Shown: in pieces, positions 23,215 through 33,956 of the stretch
Layout of the letters: the number at the start of each line of letters is the position of its first letter
How positions within the stretch are numbered: the stretch's first letter is position 1
NCBI GenBank assembly: GCA_014529385.2
Contig: CM043960.1
Location: forward strand, 36,244,781 to 36,308,780
Source: Adiantum capillus-veneris
Taxonomy: Eukaryota > Streptophyta > Polypodiopsida > Polypodiales > Pteridaceae
Length of the DNA stretch: 64,000 bases
Reading direction: 5' to 3'
Program-made: the position numbers and the translations under genes
The notes under the pieces: model-generated
What the model saw: only the letters and a program-made list of their open reading frames with translations
Database searches by the model: none
What the model was told of the DNA's origin: nothing

Positions 23215-23545
23215 TTATATTTATGAAAATTTGATCTAAAGAATTGTTTGTGAGTACGTGAAGAGGTCAAAATATCCAAATTTTGGGAGAAAAAGGGGAG
23301 CAAGAGCCCCATGATCATCCCCCATGCACATGAATGATTGGAGGCTCTTTCTACCCCTTTTCTTCTTCGAGAAAGTTGGATATTTTGAGTACGTGAAGAG
23401 GGGAGAATATCCAAACTTTTGGAAAAAATAAGGGGGGGGGCAAGAGCCCTATGATCATCCACATGCACAACGCGAATGATCGGGGGGCTCTTGCCCCCCC
23501 TTATTTTTTCCAAAAGTTTGGATATTTCGAGTACGTGAAGAGGTC
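23215..23545 (+). repeat. Tandem long-hairpin repeat (two hairpins)
   Basis: GAGTACGTGAAGAGG recurs at about 23252, 23378 and 23529 and brackets two hairpins. The second is the clearer, with arms 23407-23458 and 23476-23525. They pair over about 50 bp with few mismatches (ATATCCAAACTTTTGG against CCAAAAGTTTGGATAT at the base, GCAAGAGCCC against GGGCTCTTGC near the top). The first (23269-23383) has more mismatches. A third, truncated copy is at 10706-10799. No protein coding. Confidence 0.75.
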
Positions 23546-24326
23546 AATCTATATCCAAATTTTTTCTATAGCTGAAATTTGCACACTTGAAAATAAGACT
23601 TGAAGCTTTGAAAGCTCCATATACGCTCAAATCACAATCTCCTAGCGCACGCAACAACGGCTCTGTGTTTAGATGCATGCCCACATGACCCGCATCAGGA
23701 TTGTCTAAGCAAAACTTGGTCATTAGGGGTCCTTGTGAGAAGTTCTGGAACTTGGAGCTTGAGCTCTATAGCAGATTGTTGCCTTTCATCCCTTTGGTGG
23801 ATATTAAAATTTTATACTTGTATGTCAGGTAGCAAAGTATTGCATGATTTAGGTTCTTTTGCAAAGGCCATGCTTTCGATTGCTGAGAATTAGCTTCTTT
23901 TTCAAAGGTCAAGCTTTCAATTGCTCAGAAGAGCTATCATTTCACCTTTGGGGTCAATGAGATAGATATCAGTGCTCTAGTGCTCTGGACATTAAAGACC
24001 AGATAAACCAAAAGCGGGCTTGGCTATGTTTCATAGAGTAGGGCCTGGAGTAGACAATAGAAAAACTTCAGAAGGCAACAAGCAGTGTGTTGGAAATGCT
24101 TGGCCTCACAGCTCCCATGCTTTAAGGTAAGAGTTGCAATTTATGATAAAGTACAATCGGATCATAGTTGCGTTAAAAATTCCAATGGAATATATATCAC
24201 ACTATTTTGTTGGTTTTGCATTTTGCAGGAGTCCGATGAAACAGGCGCACAAGACACTCTTTGAAAGTTTTTTACATGTCCAAAATCTTTTATGCACAAA
24301 AATAAGTCTTGGCCGATAAGAACGGG
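23546..24326. other. Non-coding sequence
   Basis: No gene or clear repeat seen, apart from short repeated phrases such as TTTTGCAAAGG/TTTTTCAAAGG near 23860-23910. Confidence 0.4.
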
Positions 24327-24390
24327 TTTAACTACCTCATGATGGCCTAAGGAAAGGGTTTAGCTACCTCATGATGGCCTAAGGAAAGGG
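24327..24390 (+). repeat. 32-bp tandem duplication
   Basis: Two adjacent 32-bp units containing CTACCTCATGATGGCC (24327-24358 and 24359-24390), differing at one base. Confidence 0.9.
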
Positions 24391-24413
24391 CAAAATATTT
24401 GTGATCTACAAGA

Positions 24414-24502
24414 GAAAAAATCTAAAGAAAAGGGGGGTTGGAGCCCCCCAATCGTGCAGACGATGGTGGGACTCCAACCCCCTCTTTTTTTTCCAGATTT
24501 TC
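24414..24502. repeat. Long hairpin with GGGGGTTGGAG arms
   Basis: An inverted repeat with arms of about 42 bp (24414-24455 and 24460-24502) and a very short loop. GGGGGGTTGGAGCCCCCC on the left pairs with GGGACTCCAACCCCC on the right, with A-rich and T-rich bases. Its layout is like the hairpins at 23269-23525, but the sequence is different. Confidence 0.75.
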
Positions 24503-25031
<529 letters not shown>

Positions 25032-25739
25032 GCTTCTCACAATAATCGCATATGGGGGGGCTACTACTGCTCTACATGAGCCGGTCATTACCTGAATGAG
25101 CAAAAGATGATCACCAAGTATTTATAGATTTCTTTCATAGTAAAAGAATAAAATGTGCTTGTGTCTTTTTCGAGTATGTAGTGTGTTGCCTTTCAAATGA
25201 AAACAGAAAGGGTTCTCTACTACTAGAAGGGTGTCATAGGGTCGCCTTATCTATCATGTGGAATGAGTGTTTATCAAAAACGTTTTTGGCAACCAATGGA
25301 AAAAAGGAGAGCATTGGGAATCTCCAACTTTTTGGTGAAAATTTTACGATTTTCACTGGTTTACTAAACTCGTCCACATAAAGGTGACCCTCCAAACTAG
25401 CCATGAATTTTCAATTTTTGTTCTTTGAAAATACACTAAAGGCTGATTTTCTGTGAACACTGTGTGGAATTAAAGTTTAGCCTCCAATATCCAAGGACAT
25501 AGAAAATATACGTGGCTTTACAACACACCAAAGGCCCATAGTGCGAGGCATTTATTCCTTCCAAATATTAGCCATGAAACATGGTCGGCGGCGGTCAAGG
25601 GTCGCGTACCATCAAGCGTCCCATGGACACCTAATTGATGCATCACATGTATTGGGAACAATAGAGAGAGCTTGTAGCAACAAGCTAGGAACCTCCTCCT
25701 TGGGTGACCCACGCTAGGAGGAGGATGTACTTGAGTGTT

Positions 25740-25872
25740 CAAGGTCAAGAGCCCTAGCAACATGAACACCATGTGAGCACAAGTTGTGTCTTCTAGTGGG
25801 GACCCAATGGGGGTGTTGAACCCACAACCCATAGGGTGAGAAGCCAAAGCCTTACCATTACAGAAACTCTTT
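25740..25872 (-). repeat. tRNA-derived SINE-like head
   Basis: The minus strand reads TAATGGTAAGGCTTTGGC, a box A-like start, and 20-30 bp later GTGGGTTCAACACCCCC, which fits box B (GGTTCRANNCC). The spacing matches tRNA-related pol III promoters. No cloverleaf can be completed, so it is more likely a SINE head than a tRNA gene. Its 3' end is not defined. Confidence 0.45.
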
Positions 25873-26089
25873 TGGGACAAAAGGTATGTATTTGTATCGA
25901 AAAATTGGGGCTATATTAGAGGTTTTATGGCTATTGTATAATGGATCAGCTCATAGCCAACAAACTACCAGGATATATATTATGATGAGATCTTAGGCCC
26001 TTTTTAAGTGGAGGTGTCTTAAACGAGGAAGGAAGTAAGGCTGCCCTTAAGTTTTGAGTGAAATGGATAATGAGGCTACAAGTTTCACC

Positions 26090-26412
26090 TCGCGGAATAT
26101 GATCTACTTGATATGTCCAAATAATTCTCTCACCCATGCAAAGATCTTGCACAAGGCCACATGCCTCTAAGGTACAAGTATATGCAGAGAGGCCTTCCTT
26201 TTTGCATCTAAAAAATAGATTATAGCTTCCATGTTTGGCATATCCTCTGCAATCAACACGTTCCAGGCGATGACATTTTGGAGAGGATGCCTATCAAAAA
26301 CTTGTCGTGCCTTCATGATGGCATCACATATGGCATACATATCAACCAAAGCACTACCAAGCGTGCCTATCTTTAGTAGCCCTACACTAGAAATACTATT
26401 ATGAATTCTCAT
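26090..26412 (-). pseudogene. PPR protein fragment
   Basis: The minus frame gives GTLGSALVDMYAICDAIMKA followed by RQVFDRHPLQNVIAWNVLIA. This is the signature of plant pentatricopeptide repeats of the P/L/S type (ALVDMYAKCG ... VFD ... V.AWN.LIAG). A further ACGLVQDLCMG block in a shifted frame follows at lower coordinates. PPR proteins bind organellar RNA. Only about two repeats survive, with no start and no organelle-targeting peptide. Confidence 0.65.
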
Positions 26413-26639
26413 GTCAATGTCTTATGTAAGGCCACAAGCCTTCAAGGTGCAAGGATAAGTGATTTCATCTGGAAAGAGGTCTTCGCTTAGAAGCCCATCA
26501 AGAAATTTTGTGATGGTACAGTCTACATCTCCCCTTGCTTAAAACTTGCCAGAGCAGTGAGCAACAAGCACTTGACTGGTGCGTGCTGTAATTGACTAAG
26601 TTGGGAGAAAGAGTCTGCTATAAACTATTGCTAATTTAA

Positions 26640-27000
26640 CCATATGTAAATGCATTTAGATAAAGGCCTTCCCTTCACAATTGGTTAAACTAGCCCATAG
26701 CATCCTTCCCACAACCATGTTGGACATATCCTCTACAATGAGTACATTCCAAGTGTAAGCATTCTTGATAGGATGCCAATCAAGAACTTTTACTACTTTC
26801 ATGATGGCACCACATTTCGCATATATATCAACCAAAGTGCCGCCAAGCACACCTTTCTGCAACAACCGTTGACTAGCAATCACATGGGTGAATTCTCACC
26901 CATGTAAACATGGTGAAAATGGAGGGCCATGTTGGGCATCTCCTCTCTTCATGAATTCTCTCAGTAGCCATGTAAAGGTCTTGCACAAGCCATCACCATT
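26640..27000 (-). pseudogene. PPR protein fragment, second copy on the minus strand
   Basis: The frame 26883-26656 encodes GGTLVDIYAKCGAIMK and AYTWNVLIVEDMSNM, homologous to the fragment at 26090-26412. More PPR-like sequence follows toward 26990 in another frame. The two minus-strand fragments are roughly 470 bp apart and probably stem from duplication of one ancestral PPR gene. Confidence 0.6.
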
Positions 27001-27239
27001 CGCTACACAATTCCAAGAAAGAAGCACAATTCAAACTTGCTGATTGACGAAAGTGCTGGTAACAAAAGTTGTGCATTGCAGATGGAGTGGTTGGTGATTT
27101 TGTGAGTTGTTTTGGTGATTTATATAACTAGATGCTACTTTTTTCTTGATAAAAATACCATGGTGCCGTTTGAAAGGCTAGACACGTGGATGAAGGAGGT
27201 GAGAATATTTTGGATCTAAGTGTATAACTAACAAAGTAA

Positions 27240-28100
27240 AGAAACCTATTGTTGTGCAATGCCTTGGATGACTTGTAGGTCAAATGTGGTGTACATCAGA
27301 AAGCACAAAGAGTGCTTGAGGGGGTTCATCTCTGGATGCAATCTCTTGACACGCTAATTGTAGAATATGCCCAACAAGGGTACCGCCAAGATCAATGGAT
27401 GCAAAGCAAGGGTGTCTCTACAAATGCAATCACCTATGCTTGCATCTTGATGGCATGTGGGATTAGGCAAGATGTTGATATGGGCATAAGAGTTCAGGAT
27501 GACATACTTAGTTAGGGGATGTTGGAAAAAAACTTAGTGCTTGCCAATGCCTTGGACGACTTGTATACCAAATTTGGTGCACATTAGAAAGCACAAATAA
27601 GTGCTTGAGGAGGTTTGTCTCTAGGATGTAGTCCCTTGACACACACTGATTACAGGATATGCCTAACAAGGGTATGACCACGAAGTTATGGGTTGCTTTC
27701 AATGGGTGCAAAGTCAGGGGTGGCATTAGGCAAGATTCTAATATGGGCATATGATGTGATAGTTAGGGATTGTTGAAAAGAAACCTATTGCTTAGAAATG
27801 ACTTGGATGACTTGTATGCCAAATGTGGTGTAAACAAAAAAGCACAAAAATTGCTTGAGGAGATTCGTGTTTGGGATGCCATCTATTGATACCCACTGAT
27901 TGCAAGATATGCCCAACAAAGGTACAACCAAGAAGCTACGGGCTGCTTTCAATGGATTCAAAGAGATGGCGTCTCTCCACTTGCAATCACCTATGCTAGC
28001 ATCTTGATGGCATGTTGGACTACACAAGATGCTGATATAGGCAAAATAATTTAGGATGTTGTTGTTAGTGAGGGATTATTGGGATACACATATCATATTG
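27240..28100 (+). pseudogene. Three tandem PPR-like fragments on the plus strand
   Basis: Three direct copies start near 27240, 27530 and 27785. Each reads, with stops and shifts, as NALDDLYxKxG, then KAQ.(L)LEE, then a W-containing turn, then a YAQQ(G/R)Y block and ITYACILMACG (or ITYASILMAC). The best-preserved is the third (27785-28060), with DDLYAKCGVNKKAQKLLEEI and DADIGK. Copies are about 250-290 bp apart. They face away from the two minus-strand PPR fragments, so this stretch is a rearranged cluster of PPR debris. None can make a protein. Confidence 0.65.
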
Positions 28101-28429
28101 CTACCGCATTGCTACTTGGAATCTAGTTTGGTTTGAGGTTTCTTGAGTTGGTTTGCTAGGCTACTTTGGGAGTATGTCATGTATGTTGTTTAGTATTCTT
28201 CAAAATATGATGTTCAATCAAAATTAATTAGAAATGGTGCTTTTTTTAAAGCTACATTTTAGGCTAATAAGATATGTGCATGATCATACACTCCCACAAG
28301 CAAAGACATGCATGCATGTTACATTTGATTGTTTGGTGATTGAAGGAATGCACAACCTAATGTATATTTTTCTCATGCCACACTAATATTTGAAGATATT
28401 GTTAGTGTAACATGAGCTTTAAAAAGCTT

Positions 28430-28970
28430 AGAAATAATGCTTCAATTGCAAAAGCTTGAAAATGAAAGCTCGCAAATATGAAACCCCCCAAGCTGCACGG
28501 ATAGGCTTGCTACATGTAAAAGCATTGGAGGTGACAACAATGGTGTCTTCTTTTGTTGTGTAGCCACAAATGCATGTTCCATAGCATGAATAGGCCTATT
28601 GTTTTTGGATTGGGCCTCTATCATCAACAACAAAAAGACAAGACCATCAAACTTCACATCACTCGGTTTATTCTTTGTCACAAGCCTAAAGGTGGACGCA
28701 AAGCCTAATAAGAATTCGGCAAAGCATTAAGAACTATCAAGACAAGAGTATTATCAAGAATGACCTCACCAATGAAAATTAATTATTAATTAAAATCTTT
28801 TATCTATGAAAGAAAAATATCCACACCATCCTCCTTTTGCATAAACTTGGATTCTATCTCTTTATAAAGGTAAGCAATTTTTTCCAAATTTGAATCGGCA
28901 TTGAAAGAAGCTAGTCTATCCCATGCTTGCTTTGGTATTAGTATGGAGTAATGAAACTCTTAATAGGAAG
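28430..28970 (-). pseudogene. Ty1/copia gag fragment
   Basis: The minus-strand reading gives AWDRLASFNADSNLEK, YLYKEIESKFMQKEDGV, then GEVILDNTLVLIVLNALPNSY, and KFDGLVFLLLMIEAQSKNNR with EHAFVATQQKK. The order and spacing match the UBN2-type gag of copia elements (VxxILNALPxSY, then LxxLLLxEEAR). Stops and frame changes show it is dead. No LTR, protease or pol was found beside it. Confidence 0.6.
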
Positions 28971-29985
28971 CACAAACATCACATGACTATGCACATCATT
29001 AGCATCCCAAGAATGGAGGCCAACATGAAGGTCCAAGATGACTCGAGTGTGGATGGAACCATGCTATATGAACACATTCTCTTCTTGTAAATGATATTTA
29101 TAAACTCTAATGTGAAGTATCATGTTGCACTGGTTGTTTTGTGTAAGATATTTTGTAATAACAATCATTTGTCATGTTCACAAGAGCTTGACACTATTGT
29201 TAGGCTTTGGCCCTGCATATGTGTAGTTGTGCACCACCTCTTTGTTGTTTAGCAACTCAGCCAAAATTTGCACCTATTTTTTGCCATCTTTGGAAGCTAG
29301 CCCTTTTTGGGAAGAACCCTTGGGAAGAACCCAACTATTAAAAGGGGGCATCACTCTATCTTCACTACCTTAGAAGTCTTCTTGTGTCTTTCTGCACTCA
29401 AATCTGACCATGGCTGCATCCACAACCTCTACTAGCACCTCCCTACCCACACCCAGCCTATGAGGGAGGATGGCTATTCCTTTCTAGTCTTTCTCAAAGT
29501 TGGATCTTCTATCATCTTGCTTCAATTTATCAAGAATGCAGCATCAATAAAAATGTCAATTTAAGGTTGGTTTGTGTAACTCTAAGCATTTTTCTATGTG
29601 TACAAATGTTTGAGATAATGATTCAAGAATTTCAAAGAAAAGGTAGGTTTGATGAATAGATTAAGGTGGAAACGTTGGAGAGTGTCATCACAAAGTTATA
29701 GCTTTCTATTTGGAACACAAATAGAAGTCTGGCTAATTTAAAACATTTGAAAATTAACCAAGAGGAACTCAACATGCAACTGTGTTTACATTTTGTGTAA
29801 CAAAATTGTGCTATATTTTAACGTAGTGCTTGACACGGCTTTGTCTTTAGTTTAATTTCTCTATGGATGCAATAATATTGGAAGGAACAACGACATCCAA
29901 GGGGGAGGGGGATGTTCCACCTCATGTGTATCATGTGAGTTCATCAAGATGATCATTGGTTATAGGTTTGATGTACTTTTGGAAG
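28971..29985. other. Non-coding sequence
   Basis: Nothing recognisable beyond short open frames. Confidence 0.4.
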
Positions 29986-29989
29986 TTGA

Positions 29990-30310
29990 GACTTGCAAAT
30001 GTTAATTCATGAGGCTAATTGGTTCGCCCATTTAAACAAGCAATGGTCAGAGGCTCGATGGGTAGAGGTCACGATGAACATCTGGAATCCAAAGTGGCCT
30101 CAGTTCATGAAGATATTTTTGTGGAAGGTACTATGGGAGGCCTTGCGGACAGGCAGATTGGAAGGTACTATGGGGGGGCTTGCGGATGGAATGTACTATG
30201 GGGGGCCTTGCTTCCAAGTACTTGTAATTATGTTTGGTTGTATCCCTCCATCCCTCAAGGCTTGGCCTAAGCTTGAGGCTGATTTGTATATCTGTCGGTG
30301 ACTATATAGT
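29990..30310 (+). pseudogene. LINE C-terminal (zf-RVT region) fragment
   Basis: The plus frame encodes WAHLN-like sequence and then EARWVEVTMNIWNPKWP and KIFLWKVLWEALRTG, a typical start of the zf-RVT region at the C-terminus of plant L1-type reverse transcriptases. It is followed by three local repeats of the type TACTATGGGGGGCCTTGC (30130-30215), which destroy the zinc-binding part. Orientation is opposite to the larger LINE at 31250-38480. Confidence 0.5.
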
Positions 30311-30339
30311 ACAATCACTCACAATTGTGAGTTTTGAAA

Positions 30340-30530
30340 AAAAACCAAAAATTAGGAGCAGATGTGTCTGCGTAGAACCTAAAAATTTGTGAAAATCCTA
30401 AACTTTGCCCAACAAAGACTTAACCATAACCACCACCCCCCCCAACTTAGCATTTTCCGCTTTATTCCATTGCCTAACCATTTTGGGCAATAAATTCCAA
30501 TTGGAGTCTGAACTTCTCTCAACTACTCTC
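30340..30530 (+). repeat. Direct repeat, left copy (pairs with 38695-38910)
   Basis: It shares AATTTGTGAAAATCCTAA and TTTGCCCAACAAAGACTT, and then TTAGCATTTTC and GTTGCCTAACCA-type blocks, with 38695-38910 in the same orientation. The two copies bracket the LINE and the LTR element nested in it. Confidence 0.7.
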
Positions 30531-30867
30531 TTCTCTCCTCTCTTCTCTTTTCTCTTATGCTAAAATGTGTACTAATTGTGTCAACATCTTCTTCTCTTAC
30601 AAGCTATTACCATCATATCTATTTATTGTGTGTGTGTGTGTGTGTGCACACGCACGTGGGTGTCCTTGTTTATTTGTGATTGTACTTGGTTAAGGTAGAG
30701 ATGGTGGAGGTTGATGGGTGTGTGTGTGTGAGAGAGAGAGAGAGAAAAAAGTTTGAAGAATTTTAGCACGTCCTCCCGAACTCCCAACAATATGGCCTTT
30801 AGAAGATGTTACTATAATATTTCATTTCATTCTCTATGTGCATGTGTGCGCGTGTGTTTGGCGGCGG

Positions 30868-30869
<2 letters not shown>

Positions 30870-30896
<27 letters not shown>
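30870..30896. repeat. Poly-G tract (27 nt)
   Basis: An uninterrupted G run following a GT/GCG-rich stretch. Its length is liable to sequencing error. Confidence 0.9.
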
Positions 30897-30898
<2 letters not shown>

Positions 30899-31007
30899 GA
30901 GCTTATTTGGCCTACATGCAACAATGTCAAACCCTTCCCTTGCTCTCTCAAAGAAGTTGTGGGAGAAAATGGCTCCTCGTGGCTTTTTCGCAAGATAATT
31001 TTTTGAA

Positions 31008-31205
31008 ATTGTAGGTGTCGCTTATGCGACATAGCATAAGCCACATCAGACAATTTGCAAATGTTACTAAAGGCATCACAAATTAGTATCACATACGCGA
31101 TGCTGTTTGCGATGCTTGTAACAACGACTTTAGTGACATTTTCATTACTTTGGCAGGAAAATTTGCTGGCATCGCATAAGTGACAATCGAGCGACTCCCA
31201 CTTAT
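31008..31205. repeat. Foldback/MITE-like element with inverted ends
   Basis: The left end GTAGGTGTCGCTTATGCGAC and the right end (reverse complement) GTGGGAGTCGCT...TTATGCGATG are similar. Interior segments such as TGTTACTAAAG and TGTCACTAAAG also appear as inverted copies. Size is about 200 bp. I could not identify a clear target duplication. Confidence 0.4.
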
Positions 31206-31249
31206 TTTTTAAGTGTCACAACAACAAAAGGCCCCTTGTAATGAAAGTA

Positions 31250-33290
31250 CTCCTTCTCTTAAACACCCTAATTCTCTTACTAACACTCCTTACTCTCTTA
31301 CCTCCTTCTTAGCCCCTTTTATTGCCTCAAGCTCTATTCTTGGTAGAGGGAAAGCTAAAATCTTTACTAATAGAGGATGAGCCAACTCCATAAGAGAATT
31401 TGTGTCTAGTGGCTTACACTTTTTTTGAAAGAGTAACTCGTTTCTCGACTGCCATACGGTCCTCAATACCGTAGCTCTTATTAGGCACATGTCCGTCAAT
31501 AAATTCTCATTGTTGATGCGTCTAGAGCCCAAAGCAAGGTCGCGTCAAAGAAGGGAGTTTTTACATGTATGAATGCCCAGTTGCAGACAATGCCCGTGAA
31601 GTTTTTGATTTTGGGAGATCCCCAGAATAGGTGTGTGATGGGTTCATTTGGGTGCTTGCATCTAACACAATAACCTTCAGCTAGTCCTTTGGATCTAGAT
31701 TTATCTTCGGTTGGCACGAATCCAAAGAGAACCTTCCAAACGAAAACTTTGTCTCTCTCTCTTCACATTTGGCTTTCCATATGCTCGCAACCACTTGAGA
31801 CCATTTTCTTGCATCCTACTTTTTGTACCAGATCTTATTGAGGTATGTTTTGTACCAAATCTTATTGAGGTATTCACACCACCCCTTTAAAGAGCATAAC
31901 TTTTCATATATCAATTTAGTTTTGGGCAAGCAGAACAGTCTTTCTCCAGGCCACTTCCAAGCTTTCCAATCCAGCGGTGTGCAACAGGGAGGAGGGTTAA
32001 AAAAGTCTACCGATGAGGATGGCCTCTTGGAGTGAGAGATTGTAACATAGCTAAGATGTTCCAAGGATTGCCAATTGCCATTTTGATAGTCCCAAAAAGA
32101 ATTCAAGGTGACAAAACCCTTATTATTAAGATTCTTGGCTATTTCAATCCAATGGTTACTAAGGCCCAAGTCTTCCACAATAGAGACCCAAGGAGATCAA
32201 TGACGAGCCGTAACCTTCCGGTACCTACTCTCTTCCTTCCACATGAGTGCCTCAATGGATTTACAATAAATTTCCCAGTAAAACCACCTAATTGAGACCT
32301 TACACCGCAGAGGGAAGAGGGGGGGAGGGGAGTCTATTGTGAATGCTGAGGTTGGACCATGAGCCACCTTTAGCCCTCATGCGGTCTTCCATTACCATAT
32401 CCCTTGCCATACATGCCCAACTCTCTTTAGAACTGGCAAGGGTGCATAAAAATTTAGCACATAAAGCAAGATCATGAGTGACAAGGTCAGAATTGCCTAG
32501 TCCACCTTAAGCTTTAGGCTTAGCAATAGCCTCCCATTTTCCCCATTGCCATGGTCTGCCATCAATCAATTTATTTCTCTAGAAAAATTCCTTGATTGGC
32601 TTAAAAAAGGTATTCCATTTTTTTTGGGATAGTTGCAAGAATGGTTATGTGAAGGTTATATGCAGGATGAAGAAGGTATTAATTCTTAAAGCTCTATAGT
32701 GGAAAGGAATCACGATGAACTCCCAATGCTTCATTTTCTTCTTAACTTTCTCTTGAACCTAGTCAAAAGCTGTCTTGTGAGTAATTCCTTCTCCAATGGG
32801 AACCCTAAGTGATGGAAGATGTTGCTTCTCTTAACCTCTCCATTCCATCCTCAGGGATCAAAATTATATTCCTCTGACAAGGAGATAAGTCTTGACTTTT
32901 CTATGTTACATTGAGACCCTGACGCTATGGCAAACGTCCAAACAATCTCCAAGGCTTTTCTAACATTGCCACCTTCCGCTTGGAGGAAAAGTAAAGAGTC
33001 ATCAACAAACATCTTAATAAGCAGTTGCTTATCATTTTGGATTTGCTCTTGCTGCCAAAAGTTCCAACATAACAATCAGAGGGTGGGTGTAGGCGGCGAA
33101 CCAAAGCGGTGCTAGGGGGAATCCTTGAAAAATGGACCTCTTGATATCAAAACAACCAACTATTCTTGAATTGAAGAGCAATTTAGAGGACCTCCCTTCC
33201 CCAAGAGTACTTACTGCTTCACAAATTCATGGACCGAACCCAAAAGTCTGCAACGTTTCTTGCACAAATGAGCAGGTTATCCTATCAAAG
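31250..33290 (-). pseudogene. L1-type LINE, 3' part: RT core to zf-RVT
   Basis: It continues the LINE RT after the nested insertion. In minus-strand order: YDRITCSFVQETLQTFGFG at the insertion edge, the catalytic FVDD (32998-33009, within KMFVDDSLLFLQAEGG), and SGSQCNIEKSRLI. Then come the connection with DGRPWQWGKWEAIAKPKA and GGLGNSDLVTHDLALCAKF (about 32560-32450), and a C-terminal zinc region CVRCKHPNEPITHLFW (about 31680-31630). It ends with KEVRE and a stop near 31293. Frames shift several times and stops occur. Confidence 0.75.
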
Positions 33291-33433
33291 TGTCATGCCA
33301 AGGGTAGGATCGAGCAAGGCCAAGGGCCAGGATGGACATGCAGTGAAGGGCGTCCCTATGTTTAGCAGGCCAAGGGCCTATATAGGGCATGGCTGGGTGG
33401 TGATGAGCATGCTCCAGTCCCCTCTATCTTACA
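33291..33433 (+). repeat. 5' LTR (143 bp)
   Basis: It starts TGTCATGCC, ends ATCTTACA, and has a TATA-like CCTATATAGG at 33377-33386. It is clearly homologous to 37424-37569, differing mainly near base 20-30. Confidence 0.85.
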
Positions 33434-33446
33434 TTGGTATTGGAGC
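33434..33446 (+). other. Primer binding site variant
   Basis: TTGGTATTGGAGC directly after the LTR, two changes from TTGGTATCAGAGC (initiator Met tRNA). Confidence 0.7.
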
Positions 33447-33496
33447 TCCAGGGGGAGAGCTATGGAGGAAGGGGGAAGATGGCCTTGCATGGCTTG

Positions 33497-33500
<4 letters not shown>

Positions 33501-33568
<68 letters not shown>
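33501..33568. repeat. (CT)n microsatellite
   Basis: A pure CT tract just inside the 5' LTR of the short-LTR element. Confidence 0.95.
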
Positions 33569-33572
<4 letters not shown>

Positions 33573-33874
33573 ATGGAGGGCGTGGTCCTCAAGATTGGGG
33601 GGCTTTTGCGTGCCTTGCATGGGGGAGAAAAAGAAGCTGCAACTCAACTGTGCGTGCAAGGTTGCTAAGAAAAGGTCGGGGTCAAGGAAACCGTGTGTGC
33701 AGGCAAGCTTGCCAAGGGGTCAAGGGGAGCCGGCGTGTGGGCAATAGCCCTTGTCGAAGGGGGAGGTCGAGAGCCGACCTCAATGAAATCAAGTGTAGAG
33801 GCTATCAACGGGTTTGCTTTGCTGTGTTGGCCAAATTTTGACTCTGTGGCATGGAAAATTGGGCAAGGCCCTGC

Positions 33875-33878
<4 letters not shown>

Positions 33879-33952
<74 letters not shown>
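33879..33952. repeat. (CT)n microsatellite
   Basis: The second pure CT tract in the same element's leader, about 380 bp after the first. Confidence 0.95.

Positions 33953-33956
<4 letters not shown>

Noticed and set aside
25740-25872. Possible tRNA gene
   Set aside because: Box A- and box B-like sequences are present but no acceptor or anticodon stem can be formed, so a SINE-like head is more likely.
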